A DNA stretch of 64,000 nucleotides, from contig JAHDVF020000090.1 of the NCBI GenBank assembly GCA_022606425.2, positions 62,001-126,000 of the forward strand. The letters run 5' to 3'. Within the stretch, counting starts at the first letter, position 1. Every line of letters begins with the position of its first letter. The stretch comes from Lepidostoma basale (taxonomy: Eukaryota > Arthropoda > Insecta > Trichoptera > Lepidostomatidae). Of the stretch, positions 12,068 to 23,714 are shown one piece after another. A model generated the notes under the pieces. That model was not told where the DNA came from, did not search any database, and saw only the letters and a program-made list of their open reading frames with translations. A program made the position numbers and the translations under genes.

Positions 12068-12483
12068 TGTGTGAATTGTTTAATAATAATAATAACAAAA
12101 ATAATATGCTAACTTTTAAAGCGGCGTTCTGGTGATGTAATCACCTCAAGTCGTATTAGGACGTGTTTTAATAAATCTAGAAATCTAAATATGAACGCTG
12201 TATCTGATAGTCGCGATCGGTTACAAAGTGTAATAGAACAAAATATAGTTTTACATTGAGAATGAAATACGAAAAAGATTGCCAGCTTAGATCTGAAATC
12301 TGTCGGATCGTTTATGCATCTAAGGTATGAAGGGAGATTGTTCCGAGCTGATGGGCCGGCTACCGCAAAGGCTCGATCCCCGAAATTTGTACTAGAACAA
12401 CGCTTTGGCTCCATTAATCTTCCTATTGTTGAGTTAGCCGAGGAAAGGTTGGATTTCCTTGGATTGGATTGTGCTTCAATCAT
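12068..12483 (-). mobile_element. LINE 3' fragment (family H, ATT tail)
   Basis: Minus strand encodes the end of a LINE reverse-transcriptase ORF with the motif GDRAFAVAGPSARNNLPSYL near residues 33-52 of the open frame, then FRSKLAIFFVF and the end VITSPERRFKS. An (ATT)n-like tail lies at 12081-12100. The same 3' end recurs in plus orientation at 45465-45678. The frame is open over 124 codons but lacks the polymerase core. Confidence 0.75.
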
Positions 12484-12744
12484 ATAACTCTAATATTAAA
12501 CAACAATCATGGCTTTTGAAAAGCTCGCGGAAGTAGAAATAATAATAAAAAACACATTATTTTATTCGCTTGCATTTTTCAATTATTGAATTTTGTAATA
12601 AAATCTGTAATAAAATTTTAGTCATTTCAAAACAAAAATATCTAAATTAAAAATAGTTTAAGATCCAACTTCCTTAATTTTAACACGTCCACTATTTTTT
12701 ATAAATCAATTTAAAGAATTGTTGCTTAATCAGTGGTGTCAATT

Positions 12745-12900
12745 TTCTTTAATATTCGCCATCACAGTGTGTTGGGGATTCGCATTTGAATAAATTTAGA
12801 AAAACATTGTGTTTTCAAAATACTTTTGTGTTTTGACTCAAAGACAAGTCGATAGCTTTTGAAAAATAATGTATTTTCACAACACTTGTTGTGTAAACAT
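12745..12900 (+). repeat. Repeat family F fragment
   Basis: 'attcgccatcacagtgtgtt' through 'tgaataaatttagaaaaaca' matches the better copy at 13190-13345. Internal decay. Confidence 0.5.
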
Positions 12901-13187
12901 ACAATATTTTGATTATGCTATTCAAATGGTCTCAAAGTTAAAATCAAACCAGATATATTAAAATTCGTGTTTCCAGAGAGATATTTGATTGCAATAAAAT
13001 GATATTTTATCTCCCAGCTTGCAAAGCCAACCGGTCTGCGGTAGCACCAATCAGTAAGCAATCAAACAAGATCGCTTAGAAGAACGGCATACAACATTAA
13101 TGACACAATGTTCTAGAGGCAAGTACTATAAGTGTTAAAGAGTATTCTTCCTTGTTGCTCTACAGTCTACATGGGGAACAAATCCCT

Positions 13188-13345
13188 TCTATATTCGCCA
13201 TCACTTTGTGTTGTGGATTAACACTTGAATAACTTTTTAGAAACATTGTATTTTCACAACACTTTTTTGCACTTTTCACAAACATGTTTCGGGACACAAA
13301 CTTCCCTTCTTCAGCGTATGAATTTTTTAAATATGAAAATACCAT
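13188..13345 (-). repeat. Repeat family F with hammerhead-like core
   Basis: Minus strand 13268-13318 reads CTGAAGA-A-GGGA-loop-TCCC-GAAAC-AT-GTT: the CUGANGA and GAAA boxes of a hammerhead ribozyme, a 4-bp stem II and a minimal AC/GU stem III. Stem I is only about 4 bp. There is one extra base between box 1 and stem II. Activity is unproven. Confidence 0.45.
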
Positions 13346-13484
13346 GTTTCCGAAAAATTATTCAAATGGGAACAAATTCATTTGAATGTGATTACTATCA
13401 TAACATCGACTTTCCAAAACTTTTTCTGCAATGGAACACTTGGCGAACCCGGAGGTTTTAACGGAACACTTAGCTTATTTTTTA

Positions 13485-13760
13485 GGTTAGGTAATTATTT
13501 AAATTATTAAATGTTTAAATGAAAAACCTAACCTAACCGATGTTAGCATCGTCAGGTCTTTTAATCAACTCTTGAATATCAATGTGTTTCCCCCAAAACA
13601 ATGGATCATCTAATTATTTAAATGTTTTAATTTTGAAACGCTGTTATTATTCGTATCTCAATGTATTTTTATAAGATTTTCGTGACAGCTGTTTCACCAA
13701 CCTATGTTGGCAACATCTGATGTTGCCAACATAGGTTGGTGAAACACCATTTGCGACTAT
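13485..13760. repeat. Foldback repeat family C copies
   Basis: 13527-13558 carries the inverse of CTGACGATGCTAACATCGGTT without a GAAA box. 13686-13748 is a hairpin with near-perfect arms 'caccaacctatgttggcaac' / 'gttgccaacataggttggtg'. Related to the intact hairpin at 30802-31039. Confidence 0.6.
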
Positions 13761-14044
13761 TTCAAAGGAATAATTTGTGATGCGTATAATGACAGTGTTA
13801 ATTTTTTTTAAATATTTAATAATATCAATAATATTAATATTATCTAATTATTTTTAAAACATAAGCCGTAATATTTTATATTATAAAGCACTTAATGACA
13901 TTGACGATTACTAGAATTGCAAATCTTCTTGATATCAGGCGCAATATCGGTAAGTTGGGTTATAATATCTGGTGTGATGTCGATGTTATTAACATCATAA
14001 ACAACAATGGAGATTGATCATTACTTACCTTTCAATATGTAGAT

Positions 14045-14125
14045 CCTTAAATGTTAATACGAATGAAAACGTCTGTTTTCTAGAAATTTTACATCATTGT
14101 TCAAGAAACAATAAATATCTTTAAA
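14045..14125 (+). repeat. Foldback family A fragment
   Basis: 'aatacgaatgaaaacgtctg', 'tttctagaa' and the tail 'tttacatcattgttcaagaa', with the hairpin middle missing. Confidence 0.6.
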
Positions 14126-14690
14126 TGTATTTTGCAGTGTATAAAATCTTTTCAAATTGTCGCGTAACACCTATTTAGGTTTAGCTGACCACCAGTGTTC
14201 TGCGAAACACAGTTTGGGTAACCCTGATATACGAGATATGTAATAATTTGTTTTTAATGATTATTGTCTTCGACTAGGCATGCTCCCTTGTGCGAGCGAG
14301 TTAACTTCTTAAGGAATATCGTCAGATCTCAGGTGGATGATGCATCCTGTTGGTATTCAAGGCGCCCCGCAGTCTGTCCGCGGAGTTATGTGGGAATAAT
14401 GCTGATGTTTTCCTCCCAAGACTCCAATTATGTATGACGCACCAGTTCACAGCATCCTCGCGGGGCTGATGGCATCCGACGTGCTACTTTCTGATTTTAA
14501 TTTATTTCTCAATTTGCAAACAATAGTAATGCTCCGTGTTCACGTATCATTCTCATGAGATAAATGCATTAAACAAATTGTCTGTACGAAGAGTAACACT
14601 AGATCTGTTACAACAGCATTCCGATGTACTCGTAAATGTTTAAATTATTTTGTTTGTCCGGAATTAGACGTGATTTAGTTGCATCAAAGA
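14126..14690. other. Mixed-composition stretch, no gene seen
   Basis: A moderately GC-rich segment (about 14265-14490) stands out but has no open frame of note and no match that I recognise. Confidence 0.3.
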
Positions 14691-14695
14691 AACTT

Positions 14696-14785
14696 GTTCT
14701 AATTGGTTCCTCTGTTAATACAGTATTATAATTGGTTCCCCTGTTAATAGAGAATAATAATTGGTTCCTCTAACTAACTAACACT
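14696..14785. repeat. Short tandem repeat, ~35-bp unit
   Basis: Three imperfect copies of 'aattggttcctctgttaata' with variable 3' parts, ending in 'ctaactaactaac'. Confidence 0.6.
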
Positions 14786-15004
14786 GTTTTTTTTTCAATT
14801 TCGACACTGTTTTAAATCATAGAAAAATCGTAATTATGCAGTTACATAGTGTTAACGTTTTGAATTTATCAGACATGTATTAGTTTTGATTATTTGTATT
14901 AGTTTTAGTCAATAGACTGTAACTTACCAAATTTTCTAATCGAATTTATTCTTCTCAAATCCTAGAGTAAATAACTTTCTTTAACCTCTAATGTATTAAA
15001 ACTT

Positions 15005-15120
15005 AAGACTATTCTCGCGGAAGACCTCCTAAAAGATGGAAGGACAGCTGGAAAACCACCTCACAGAACCTAAGAACCATAGGTCTGTAACAAGGAAGAA
15101 TAAGAAGAAGAACCTTTAAT
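15005..15120 (+). mobile_element. RTE-type LINE 3' end (family N)
   Basis: 'cgcggaagacctcctaaaag' plus 'atggaaggacagctgg' corresponds to the GRPPKRWRDSW box seen in the frame at 36431-36940, and the fragment ends in AAGAATAAGAAGAAGAA. A near-identical decayed end lies at 61830-61940. Confidence 0.65.
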
Positions 15121-15224
15121 ATATGAAAGCATTTTTGCCCTAATGTGCCATTGTTTTGCCAAGTAGTTTTCATAGAAATTAGATATTATAATTTGTATTT
15201 ATATATTTACATTTAATGATGTCC

Positions 15225-15470
15225 TCATCTTCTTCTTCTTCTTCCTTAGCCTATTCCCGTCCACTCCTGGACAGAGGCCTCCTCCATTCGCTTCCATGTC
15301 ACTCTGTCCTGTGCAGACTGCATACAGGTTAATTCCGACGTGTCTGTTCAAATCACCATTCCACCGTAGTTGCGGTCGCCGTGCACTTCTCTTTGCCGTC
15401 CACGGGCTCCAAGTCAGCAGTCTTCTTGTCCACTTTTCATCTGAGCTTCTGGCTACGTAATGATGTCCTA
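15225..15470 (-). mobile_element. LINE 3' fragment (family I)
   Basis: Minus strand encodes the C-terminal end of an endonuclease/RT LINE (R-P-Q-L-R-W-N box, then C-T-G-Q-S-D-M-E-A-N-G-G-G-L), preceded on the plus strand by (TTC)n, which is the GAA tail. About 90% like 16045-16290. Confidence 0.65.
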
Positions 15471-16044
15471 GTACAAATATAATATAATAAAATATCTAGA
15501 CGTACGTTTCATCAATATTAAATTATGTAATGTAGAGTTTTACATCAATATTCAAGAATACTAGACAGCTAGACACTAGACAACTAGAATTAAAACTAGA
15601 CAAATACCATAAGGTGTTAGGTATAATCATTCAAATCCGATGTTTTCTGCTAACAATTTCGGTGTATGCATCTGTTTTTGATGTGCTGCAGAGCTGCAAA
15701 CTTTCCGATTGGAACATGCCTGAAGTGATGTCTGATACAGCCTAAATAATTCCGATCTCATTTCGGAGAAAAAATAATGAACCGTGGCTGCCCTGCCGGC
15801 ATTCCCGCCGTGTCTTGCTGACTTTCCCGCTTTTTACAGAATCTCTTCAATGTAAACACGTCACGATTAATTGTTTCTTCTTGGCCTTTAAATGCTAACG
15901 GCCGAGTACTGATCGGACATATAAGTGATGCACGCTCTTCGTGTCGCGTGTATTGTACCATAAATTCCACATACAAAAAAATATACACCACGTGGTATAC
16001 TTTCATGCGCCAAAAGAGTATAGATGGGTGTAAAATTTGTCCCT

Positions 16045-16295
16045 TATATACGTTAGCCTTATTATTGCTACCCGTCCACTCCTGGACAAAGGCCTCCTCC
16101 ATTCGCTTCCATGTCACTCTATCCTGTGCAGACTGCATCCAGGTTATTCCGACGTGTCTGTTCAGATCATCCTTCCACCGTATTTGCTGTCGCCCTGCAC
16201 TTCTCTTCGCCGTCCACGGTCTCCAAGTCAGCAGTCTTTTTGCCTACATTTCATCTGAGCTTCTGGCTATGTGACCTGCCCTTTGCCATTTTAGA
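16045..16295 (-). mobile_element. LINE 3' fragment (family I, second copy)
   Basis: Minus strand carries the end MQSAQDRVTWKRMEEAFVQEW, a classic LINE C-terminus (A-Q-D-R-x-x-W...E-E-A). It sits tail to tail with 16290-16745. Confidence 0.75.
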
Positions 16296-16745
16296 GTCCA
16301 CCCGCCACTTTGGATTAAGACAAATAAAACATATCCGTAAATGCCTACCTTCTGATGCCATTAAAACCCTTGTTAATTATTTTGTAATCCCACATTGTTT
16401 TGTAATCCCATTGGTACATCAAAATTCACACATGTAACCTCAATGCTCTATCGACTTCACTGGTTAAAGTTATCAATCGTATATACCATAAACTATGTCT
16501 ACTTGTTCACAAAGCCTTACATGGACAAGCACCCCACTACTTCACAGACCTTGCAAGCTAATCGATCTGAACCCTCGACAGTCAAAAGGAAGAAGCAACA
16601 CACAAACTTATTGTCCCGCCAAGTAGCTACAAATTTCGCGGATCATGGTTTGGCATCGCAAGATCGGCGGCGTGGAACAGGCTGCCGTACAATATCCACA
16701 ATCAAGACAACGAAGGAGTATTCAGAAGCTATCTTAAAACATTAT
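16285..16745 (+). mobile_element. CR1/L2-like LINE fragment
   Basis: Plus strand, split over frames: FGLRQIKHIRKCLP, LYRLHWLKL, a Y-x-x-x-L-x-H-K-A-L-H-G-Q-A-P-H-Y-F-type segment (from about 16510), and a conserved 'W-N-x-L-P' stretch near 16675. These are the thumb-region motifs of CR1/L2-clade reverse transcriptases. Frameshifted and dead. Confidence 0.7.
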
Positions 16746-16824
16746 TTTCAAGAGAAGCTTTCCGGACGTAGAGCGCCCTTGAAGGGAGTCTCTCACAAAT
16801 GGCGCTATAAAAAATCATCTTAAA

Positions 16825-17112
16825 ATATTTTTGGCCATCATCTGGTTTCCTTTCCTTTCCTTTCCTATGGTCATGCAACTCTTGAAGAGTTTTAGCCTCC
16901 TTGATGATTTTATTCCAAGCGCTTCGATCCTGCGTATTTTGCTCCCAGCAGTCCATTTCACCCAACCTAGCCAGACCAGCCAGAACATTATCCATTTGGC
17001 GCTGTCTAGGCCCTCCTAGAGGTATTTCTCTTTCGGTCTTGACGCGTACAGGGTCTTGATTGCTTTGGTCTCTCCAGCTCGGCAGACGTGCCCAATCATC
17101 TGCTTTCGACAC
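16825..17112 (-). mobile_element. LINE C-terminal fragment (family K)
   Basis: A 127-codon open frame on the minus strand (16729-17112) contains GGPRQRQMDNVLAGLARLG and TQDRSAWNKIIKEAKTLQ, the end of a LINE ORF. A decayed relative is at 33680-33990. A (TTTCC)n run at about 16848-16866 lies in the tail region. Confidence 0.7.
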
Positions 17113-17167
17113 AATTAACTTTGAACTGGGTTTGATTCATAATAATTACAAGACAATAACAACAACA

Positions 17168-17520
17168 ATTAACCATCACGCCGTTCCCCCGAAGGGGTAT
17201 GCAAATAATATGGACCGCCACACTATTCTATCCTGCTAGCTTCCTCCACATTAACACAGCGAGTCATACACTACATTGATTCATCCAATTTCTAACATAA
17301 CCTTTAAATTTTGATCAATTTGGTTATGACAATTTTTCCTCAGTCTTCTTCGACTCCGTAATCGGTTTACATCGTTAACGTATACTTTCTTAACCATTAT
17401 TTTTTCATCCATGTGTTTCACATGTCCAAACGAACGCAGTAATTCTTTTATAAATTTGTGCATAATACTTTCTACCTCTCTACATTCCTTCCTAATTACA
17501 TTACAACACAATACTAAAAT
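17168..17520 (-). mobile_element. LINE 3' fragment (family D)
   Basis: Minus strand: LLRSFGHVKHMDEKIMVKK then VYVNDVNRLRSRRRLRK. The terminal block 'aaccatcacgccgttccccc' is at the 3' end. A middle block is deleted relative to 22801-23280. Confidence 0.7.
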
Positions 17521-17889
17521 AATTTCAACTAATCTCTTTATAAAGCAGTAAAAATATGTTTTATTGTGCCAAGATATTTTTGTTCGTTAACATTATTTCC
17601 AAGACAATAAATGAAAGATTAGTACATGTTATCACTCATTGCATCTGATATGAAAGTACTTGATTATATCGTGAGTTTTTTTTAATGTCATAAACGGTTT
17701 GTTTGATTGTCTGATACGATCTCGTGCATTTACAGTATAATTGATAAGCACATCGATTTAATTAGACATTGTGAAATTATTTATGAAAATAATCGGTATA
17801 GGAATCAATTTAGAATGTCAATCCCCACAAAACGACTATAAGTGAACGTGTAGTTAAATAGGTAATTAGAACTAAGTTCATATGTATAT

Positions 17890-18241
17890 GAGGCCGCCAG
17901 GGCAAGAGTGGTCTAACCCCAAATTTAGACAATGGAGATAAATGCGATTGAAAATTTGACGTTTTTTCCACATGTTTTTTTAAACTATATGGGTTAGGGT
18001 CTTCTTTAGTGATAAACCTTGTTTGTTTGGTGAATGTCTTTAGAATAGTATTTGAAATATTGGGAAATATAAAGTTTAAGGATATTTTTTGATGGTTACT
18101 TATAATAGACCACATTTGACGCCATATATTTTGGAAATGGTGGTTAGATTAATTTTTCTTTTATAGTAGGTCACAAATAGGTGTGTAGGTCACAAATTTT
18201 TCAAAAAATGTTGGTTAGACCACTCTTGTCCTAGTGGCCTC
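17890..18241. mobile_element. MITE with 29-bp terminal inverted repeats
   Basis: Left end GAGGCCGCCAGGGCAAGAGT (to 17918) and right end 18213-18241 are inverted copies with three mismatches (GAGGCCACTAGGACAAGAGT). The interior is 294 bp of AT-rich sequence without a transposase. The target duplication is unclear. Confidence 0.65.
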
Positions 18242-18689
18242 GTATGTAGAGGAAACTCCCAGTTTTTTTTTCAATTCGATACTTACCCAAAATCTGCTGA
18301 AGGCCCAATCTCGTCTAAGGTCCAAATTAACGAGCCAGGCCTTAACAACAGACGCAAGGGTTGATTCTGGCTTCTCTTATTCAAATCCTTAAAGTACAGA
18401 GGATTTTTAATTATACAACGAATTATCAAATGAGGTAAGAGATGCCGGTTCTCTCGCGATTTTTCGTCGAAAATGCTTTCAATGAGTTCTAACTACCGAT
18501 ATTTAATGTTTTTTGTTTTTCTCATTTGCGATTTTTATATTCTTAATTAATTGTTTATAGATTGTTTTATAAATTGTAAAATGTTCCTGTAATTTTTTTA
18601 TAATTTTATTAAATAAACAAATAGAACAAATTTTACTAGAATTAAACTATAAATTTCAAAAATTATTATTAAATTTAATTTTTATTGCA

Positions 18690-19015
18690 TATCGCGTGAA
18701 ATAAAATCCAATGGCGCTCAAAGAGGAGCCTAGAACAGGTTTGTGCGTCACTCTGTTGACAAATAGGCTCGGTAGTTGGCCTGCAAGTGCGGCAGGGCAA
18801 GCACCAGGCCCTCGGCCCTCGGGCTGCTGGGAAGCCTGTCGCACTCTAAACCAGATTTAGAAAGGCTCGTCTCTCACTCCACAAACGGAGCGCGATGACT
18901 AATGGTTTCGGCGGTGCCTCACTTCACACTTCACACTTCACCCTGGACTGACACCGGCGGTGTTCCCAGGCGCAGGTGCTTGGCCTTGGCCTTGGCCTTA
19001 GGGGGAGCTTCAATT
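18690..19015. other. GC-rich island of unknown nature
   Basis: About 300 bp clearly GC-richer than the surroundings. On the minus strand part of it reads IEAPPKAKAKAKHLRLG, an Ala/Lys-rich segment, from about 19016 downward, before a stop. It could be an exon, a retrocopy fragment or a regulatory island; I cannot decide. Confidence 0.3.
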
Positions 19016-19098
19016 CGTTTGCTTTCAATTTTATAGCAAAATCTCTGAAAAAAATAATCAAAACAGCTACTACATACTTTCAATAGTAATTCAATATA

Positions 19099-19440
19099 TT
19101 AGGTTGGGGAAAAAGTAATTTCGTATTTTTAGTTTTATTTCAATGCTTTATAAAAAGTGTTACAATCATCCGATTTAAGTAACGAGAATCCAACTTCATA
19201 ATGACCCTCTCGTAGAAGCCCTTGTCCCTATTGGCAAAAAACTCAGACAACTAATTTTCATAGGCCTCTCTTGAGACCAAATTCGTACCCCCAAGCGCGT
19301 TGGCCATATACAGGAACAGGTGGTAGTCACTTGGTGCCAGGTCCGGACTATAGGGTGGATGCATAAGAACTTCCCATCCGAGGTCCCGGAGATTCTGGCG
19401 CGTCATCAAATATGTGTGCTGCCTGACGTTAACATAATAA
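19099..19440 (-). mobile_element. mariner transposon, 3' end
   Basis: The terminal sequence TTAGGTTGGGGAAAAAGTAA follows a TA. On the minus strand the frame (19251-19514) contains TRQNLRDLGWEVLMHPPYSP and DLAPSDYHLFLYMANAL, the C-terminal catalytic region of mariner transposase with the final Asp of the DD(34)D triad in SPDLAPSDYHLF. The 5' half and the other terminal repeat are missing. Confidence 0.9.
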
Positions 19441-19904
19441 ACGGTAGTGAAATCAGAGGAAGGGCTGCGAGAGGGAAAGGGATAATCGAAAAATATTTTG
19501 AACCTTTGGAACAAAATAGCAATTTTCTAAGAAATTAAAATTAATGTGAATAGGTGGTGGGGGTTCGAGAAAGAAAGGAAGGGATAAGCAAATAAAAATG
19601 TTTGAAATCACAAATTTCTAGGAAGTGTAAATTAATTAATTAAATCAAATATAATAACCATACCATGCTTAAATACAAAGTGTTTTATTTATTTTATACT
19701 TTTTTTAGTGTCTAACCACAAAGTGAGTGCTTCATATGAAAATTTAATTTTAAAACACTTTAATTATACTAATTATTACGTCACTTTATTTTTGTCAAAA
19801 CCAGCCAAAGGAGCTTCGTCAGGGTTAAAAAACTGATAAAGAAAGTGGTGAAAAAAATTGCAAGTGTTTTAAAATTATTTTTATAAATTAAGTGTAATGA
19901 ATGG

Positions 19905-20125
19905 AACATTAAGATGGTTTAGACACATGGAAGGAATCAATGAAGAAAGAATGGTTAAAAAAAGTTTATGTTAAAGATGTAAATGGAACTAGAAATAGAG
20001 GAACACGAAATGGATGTATGGATGTTGAGGAAACGAGAGAAATATTTCAGGACAGAAAAGTGGGTCAATCCATTATTTCTGCCTACCCCTTCGGCGAGAC
20101 GAAATGATGGTTAGTTGGTTAGTAA
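19905..20125 (+). mobile_element. LINE 3' fragment (family D)
   Basis: 'aagatggtttagacacatgg' through 'ttctgcctaccccttcggcg', then 'gatggttagttggttagtaa' (GTTA tail). Internal deletion. Confidence 0.7.
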
Positions 20126-20880
20126 GTTATATAATATTTTTATTATCAATTAATGCATATGAATCGGTAACACATGATGATTTTGATAATATCCCGCGGT
20201 ACTTTAATAATAATATCCGTGTGTCTGGAATGTTGAAATGTTCTAAACCTTTATTATTTGAGATACAATCTCGAGCCGAGACGTGTGGGTCCATTGAGGA
20301 ACCGAGACGAGGTCGGGTCCGGGTCGACATATTTGTTAAACGCTAACTGGCCCGGTGCTAGAACTGAATAATTCCTTCGTTTACAGATCATTATAAATGT
20401 AAATGTCTTCAAAGAGGGTTGCCTACACGCTGTAAGCCGAAAAAAATGACCGCAACAATGAGGCGAGCGTACTTCGGACAAGACTCGCTAGAAATAACCG
20501 TGGAAGCTTTTCGAATTATATTATACTTGAAATATGACCTGCCACGGTGCTTGTTAGGTACTTTGATATTTCTATTGAACTTGGACACGCCTTTTAGGTT
20601 GTTTTACCATTAGATTAAATGGGATTTATATCCTCCAAATTAATTTAATGAAAAATACATTATTTTGTAAATTCTATATTTCTATTAGATTACAAAATCT
20701 TATTTCTTGTACTTTCGTATGAAGTGTTTAATTTCTGATGTGGCAATTTGTTTTTCTTACCCCAATTTGTTTTTGAAGCGAAACATTATAAATAATTAAA
20801 TTATTGTTGGTTCAGTTATAAATAACTTAAAAAAAGATATGTTTTATCAGATTCATTGCATAACTTTAATAAAATCATTA
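20126..20880. other. No gene recognised
   Basis: Short frames on both strands at 20104-20481 overlap one another and show no domain. A GC-richer patch lies at 20270-20360. Confidence 0.3.
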
Positions 20881-21110
20881 ATACCATAGATTATTTTATC
20901 ATGGTTTATGGGAATGATACGTTTTGCCTTACTAAGGTATTATAAAATGTCCAAATTTCATTATGTCTTAACAAGGCGAAGTCATTTCCATAAAATTTCT
21001 AGAGAACATGTTTTCATTTGTATTATAATTGTAGATAAGACTACATATTATTTAATATGTAGTCTTATCTTCGATCAAGACGCAATAAATATTTAATGAA
21101 ACGTATACAT
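20880..21110. repeat. Foldback family A copy
   Basis: 'atgggaatgatacgttttgc', 'ttactaaggtattataaaatg', and a local hairpin 'taagactacatattatttaa' / 'atatgtagtcttatc' (21035-21072), followed by a family-A-type tail. Confidence 0.5.
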
Positions 21111-21114
21111 TAAA

Positions 21115-21325
21115 TAATTAATACGAATAAAAACGTCAGTTTTCTAGAAGTTTTATTTTATTTTATGGGAATGACATGTTTCGCCCTTCTAAGGCATTAT
21201 CAAATGTGACATGTAATAATGCCTTAGAAGGGCGAAACATGTCATTTCCATAAAATATAATAAAACTTCTAGAAAACTGAATAATATAATATGAAGTTTT
21301 AAATCATTGTTTAAGTAACAATATA
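21115..21325. repeat. Foldback family A, best copy
   Basis: Near-perfect inverted repeat 21136-21280: left arm 'tcagttttctagaagtttta', then 'gacatgtttcgcccttctaa'; right arm the inverse, ending 'cttctagaaaactga'. Followed by the tail 'gaagttttaaatcattgttt'. No coding capacity. The hairpin apex reads as a decayed hammerhead-like core. Confidence 0.8.
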
Positions 21326-22244
21326 AAAATTTAATCATCCCCATTTTGCTAATAACCCCCCCCCCCTCCCCAGAATGTTTTTTAACTTATGTAAATTAGT
21401 TTAACATAGGGTACTAATGTTTTTTATGCTGTATCTGATATTATACACCATTACTTATAACGAGAATATGATAGTTAGAAGTTTTATTATATATTAAGGA
21501 AGTTACTTATTTCACGTTGTTAGGGCATTATCAAATATTTACGCTGTAATTGAGTAAATCATTTCGGTTTTGCTAATAGATTTTAGAAATATGATTTTTC
21601 GGAATAAATAATCACTACCGAAAGCATGATTATTCTTAAACTGCTGGAATTCTGTTAGATATATTTAACACAACCCGATCTTAACAGAATGTTGATAAAC
21701 ATATAATAATTTCTACCTTTTCATGATCCCTCGGTCTTCAGCCAGTGCCCCAGGATACAACAAAATCATTTGAATTTTTTTTAGGGTACTAAAATTTATC
21801 ATAGATCATCTCCAACCCTTTTATTCTGCCGGACCACTTCTATTTCAGTATCTGTAATGAAACTGCTTGGCTTGCCTCGAGGAGAACTCTAATTAATTAC
21901 GTTGTCCTATGCATTCGGTCACGACCTTAATTTTTGAACCTAAAAGCCATATAACGTGAATATTCGGCCGAGACAATATTCAGTATAATATATCCAGAAC
22001 ATAATATACAGTACAGGTATTTCAAGAAGTAACCATTTGAACAGACGATAGCTCTGGATGGAATCATAACATAATATAAATCTGACATTACCATCATACC
22101 TCATTTCGGACCAAAATTCAATTAAGACTTTATGGCTACCAAGTACAGATTTGAATTTTCTAGCATAATTATGTGAATTATATGCCAACACATCGCACGC
22201 TTCATAGTAAACTGACCGATTATGGTTTAGGTCATAATTTAGTT

Positions 22245-22350
22245 AACATTAGACAGAGGCTTGTGTTAACGCTATCCATCTATTTTTCACAATGTTAACG
22301 CTATCCAGTCGTAGTACGATAATCGTTCACAATGTTAACGCTATCCATTC
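22245..22350. repeat. Short tandem repeat
   Basis: Three copies of 'ttcacaatgttaacgctatc' or its core GTTAACGCTATCCA at about 22266, 22293 and 22333. Confidence 0.7.
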
Positions 22351-22569
22351 GTACGTGTTTTTAGACTGTTTTTGTTAAAACACCGACTCATGTCAGATTG
22401 AGCAAAACTTGTTTTTTTGAGTTAAGCCAGTGTTCTATTAATCGTGCGACATGTAGTTTCAAGTTCAACATAACCAAAATACTCGTGGTTTTTCTTTTTT
22501 AAGTGTAATTTTTCACTATTTTATGATATCAAATCTCTTTAAAAATATGACTTACAATTTTCTGAGGTA

Positions 22570-22710
22570 TTATATATTTTTGACAAATGTCATTTAATAA
22601 TGCCTCAGCAAGGCGATACATGTCATTCCCATATAATATAATATATTGTCTAGAAAACATACGTTTTAATATGGAGTATAACATCATCGTTCAAGAAACA
22701 ATAAATATGA
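22570..22710. repeat. Foldback family A fragment
   Basis: 'aataatgcctcagcaaggcg', 'atgtcattcccata', 'gtctagaaaacatacgtttt' and the tail 'acatcatcgttcaagaaaca'. Confidence 0.65.
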
Positions 22711-22800
22711 AAACAGTTTTATTATTATAATATCGTAGAGCGACGATAAAACCACTCGTCTATTATTTTGTAATAATTAAAATAAGGATATATAATATAA

Positions 22801-23280
22801 CTAACTTACTAACCATCACGCCGTCTACCCGAACGGGTAGGCAGAAAGAATGGACTGCCACACTTTTCTTTCCTGACATATTTCTCTCGCTTCCTCAACA
22901 TTCATACATCGTGTCATGCACGGGCGTCGATTTCTCTGACTTCACACATTGCCGACATTCAATATTTGATTTATATGATCGTTTTCCTCGGTCTTCCTCT
23001 ATTTCTGGTTCCATTTACATCATTAACTATAATTTTTTTACCATTCTTTCTTCATTCATTCTTTCCATATGTCCAAACCATCTTAATGATCCTTTCATTA
23101 TTTTGTTCATGACACCATTATTCGCACCGCATTCACTTCTTATCATTCGACACTCTATCATACACAGAGATTCACACATTATTCTAAGAGATCTCATTTC
23201 TACTGCATTTATTCTACTTTTATCCTTTTTTGCCAGTTCCATGCTTCGCTTCCATACATATAATATAGGTAATATAATAA
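22801..23280 (-). mobile_element. LINE 3' end (family D), most complete copy
   Basis: Minus strand reads GSLRWFGHMERMNEERMVKK, then a valine/asparagine stretch, N-R-G-R-P-R-K-type residues and the 'YPFG' end, the C-terminus of a LINE ORF. An additional upstream segment (ELAKKDKSRINAVEMRSLRI, MKGSL) is preserved here. The 3' tail on this strand is a GTTA repeat, seen as 'ctaacttactaaccatcacg' on the plus strand. At least a dozen truncated copies occur in this window. Confidence 0.75.
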
Positions 23281-23339
23281 TAATGTAAGATTACACAGGG
23301 CTATTTGTTAATCTTGTTTGGTTGTGGTAGTACATTTGG

Positions 23340-23640
23340 CGGAGCACAATTGGGAGATCTGGACCCGCGGCGCCAGATAACATTATGTAAACTCCGCTCC
23401 GTGGCGAGCGGCGGATCTTTTATTTTCGTCCTCCGCACGTGAGATCTCCGCGTGCGCCGGCAATCCTACATTGTAATATTGTAATACTCGCTTCGTACAT
23501 ACCATACACGAGGTACACACGTTGTCGCGCGGGCCTCGGCCAATATTCCGCAAGCTCGCTACGTCCTCCCGTCCGTCTGCTGGGCAGGAAATGCCCGAAA
23601 CGCCAGGGACCAGAAGTCACCAACCGCTAAACAATTGACA
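23340..23640. other. GC-rich CpG-containing island
   Basis: Much GC-richer than its surroundings, with complementary open frames on both strands (23420-23630) that show no known domain. Possible promoter, transposed exon or TE fragment. Confidence 0.35.
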
Positions 23641-23714
23641 CTCTCTATACTTACTCCGAATTCAATCTAATAATTTTATGTATTCATATTTACAAACTAC
23701 GCTCGCCATAAATT

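Noticed and set aside
21350..21372. Poly-C run followed by CAG, resembling a splice acceptor
   Set aside because: No coding sequence follows; simple repeat.
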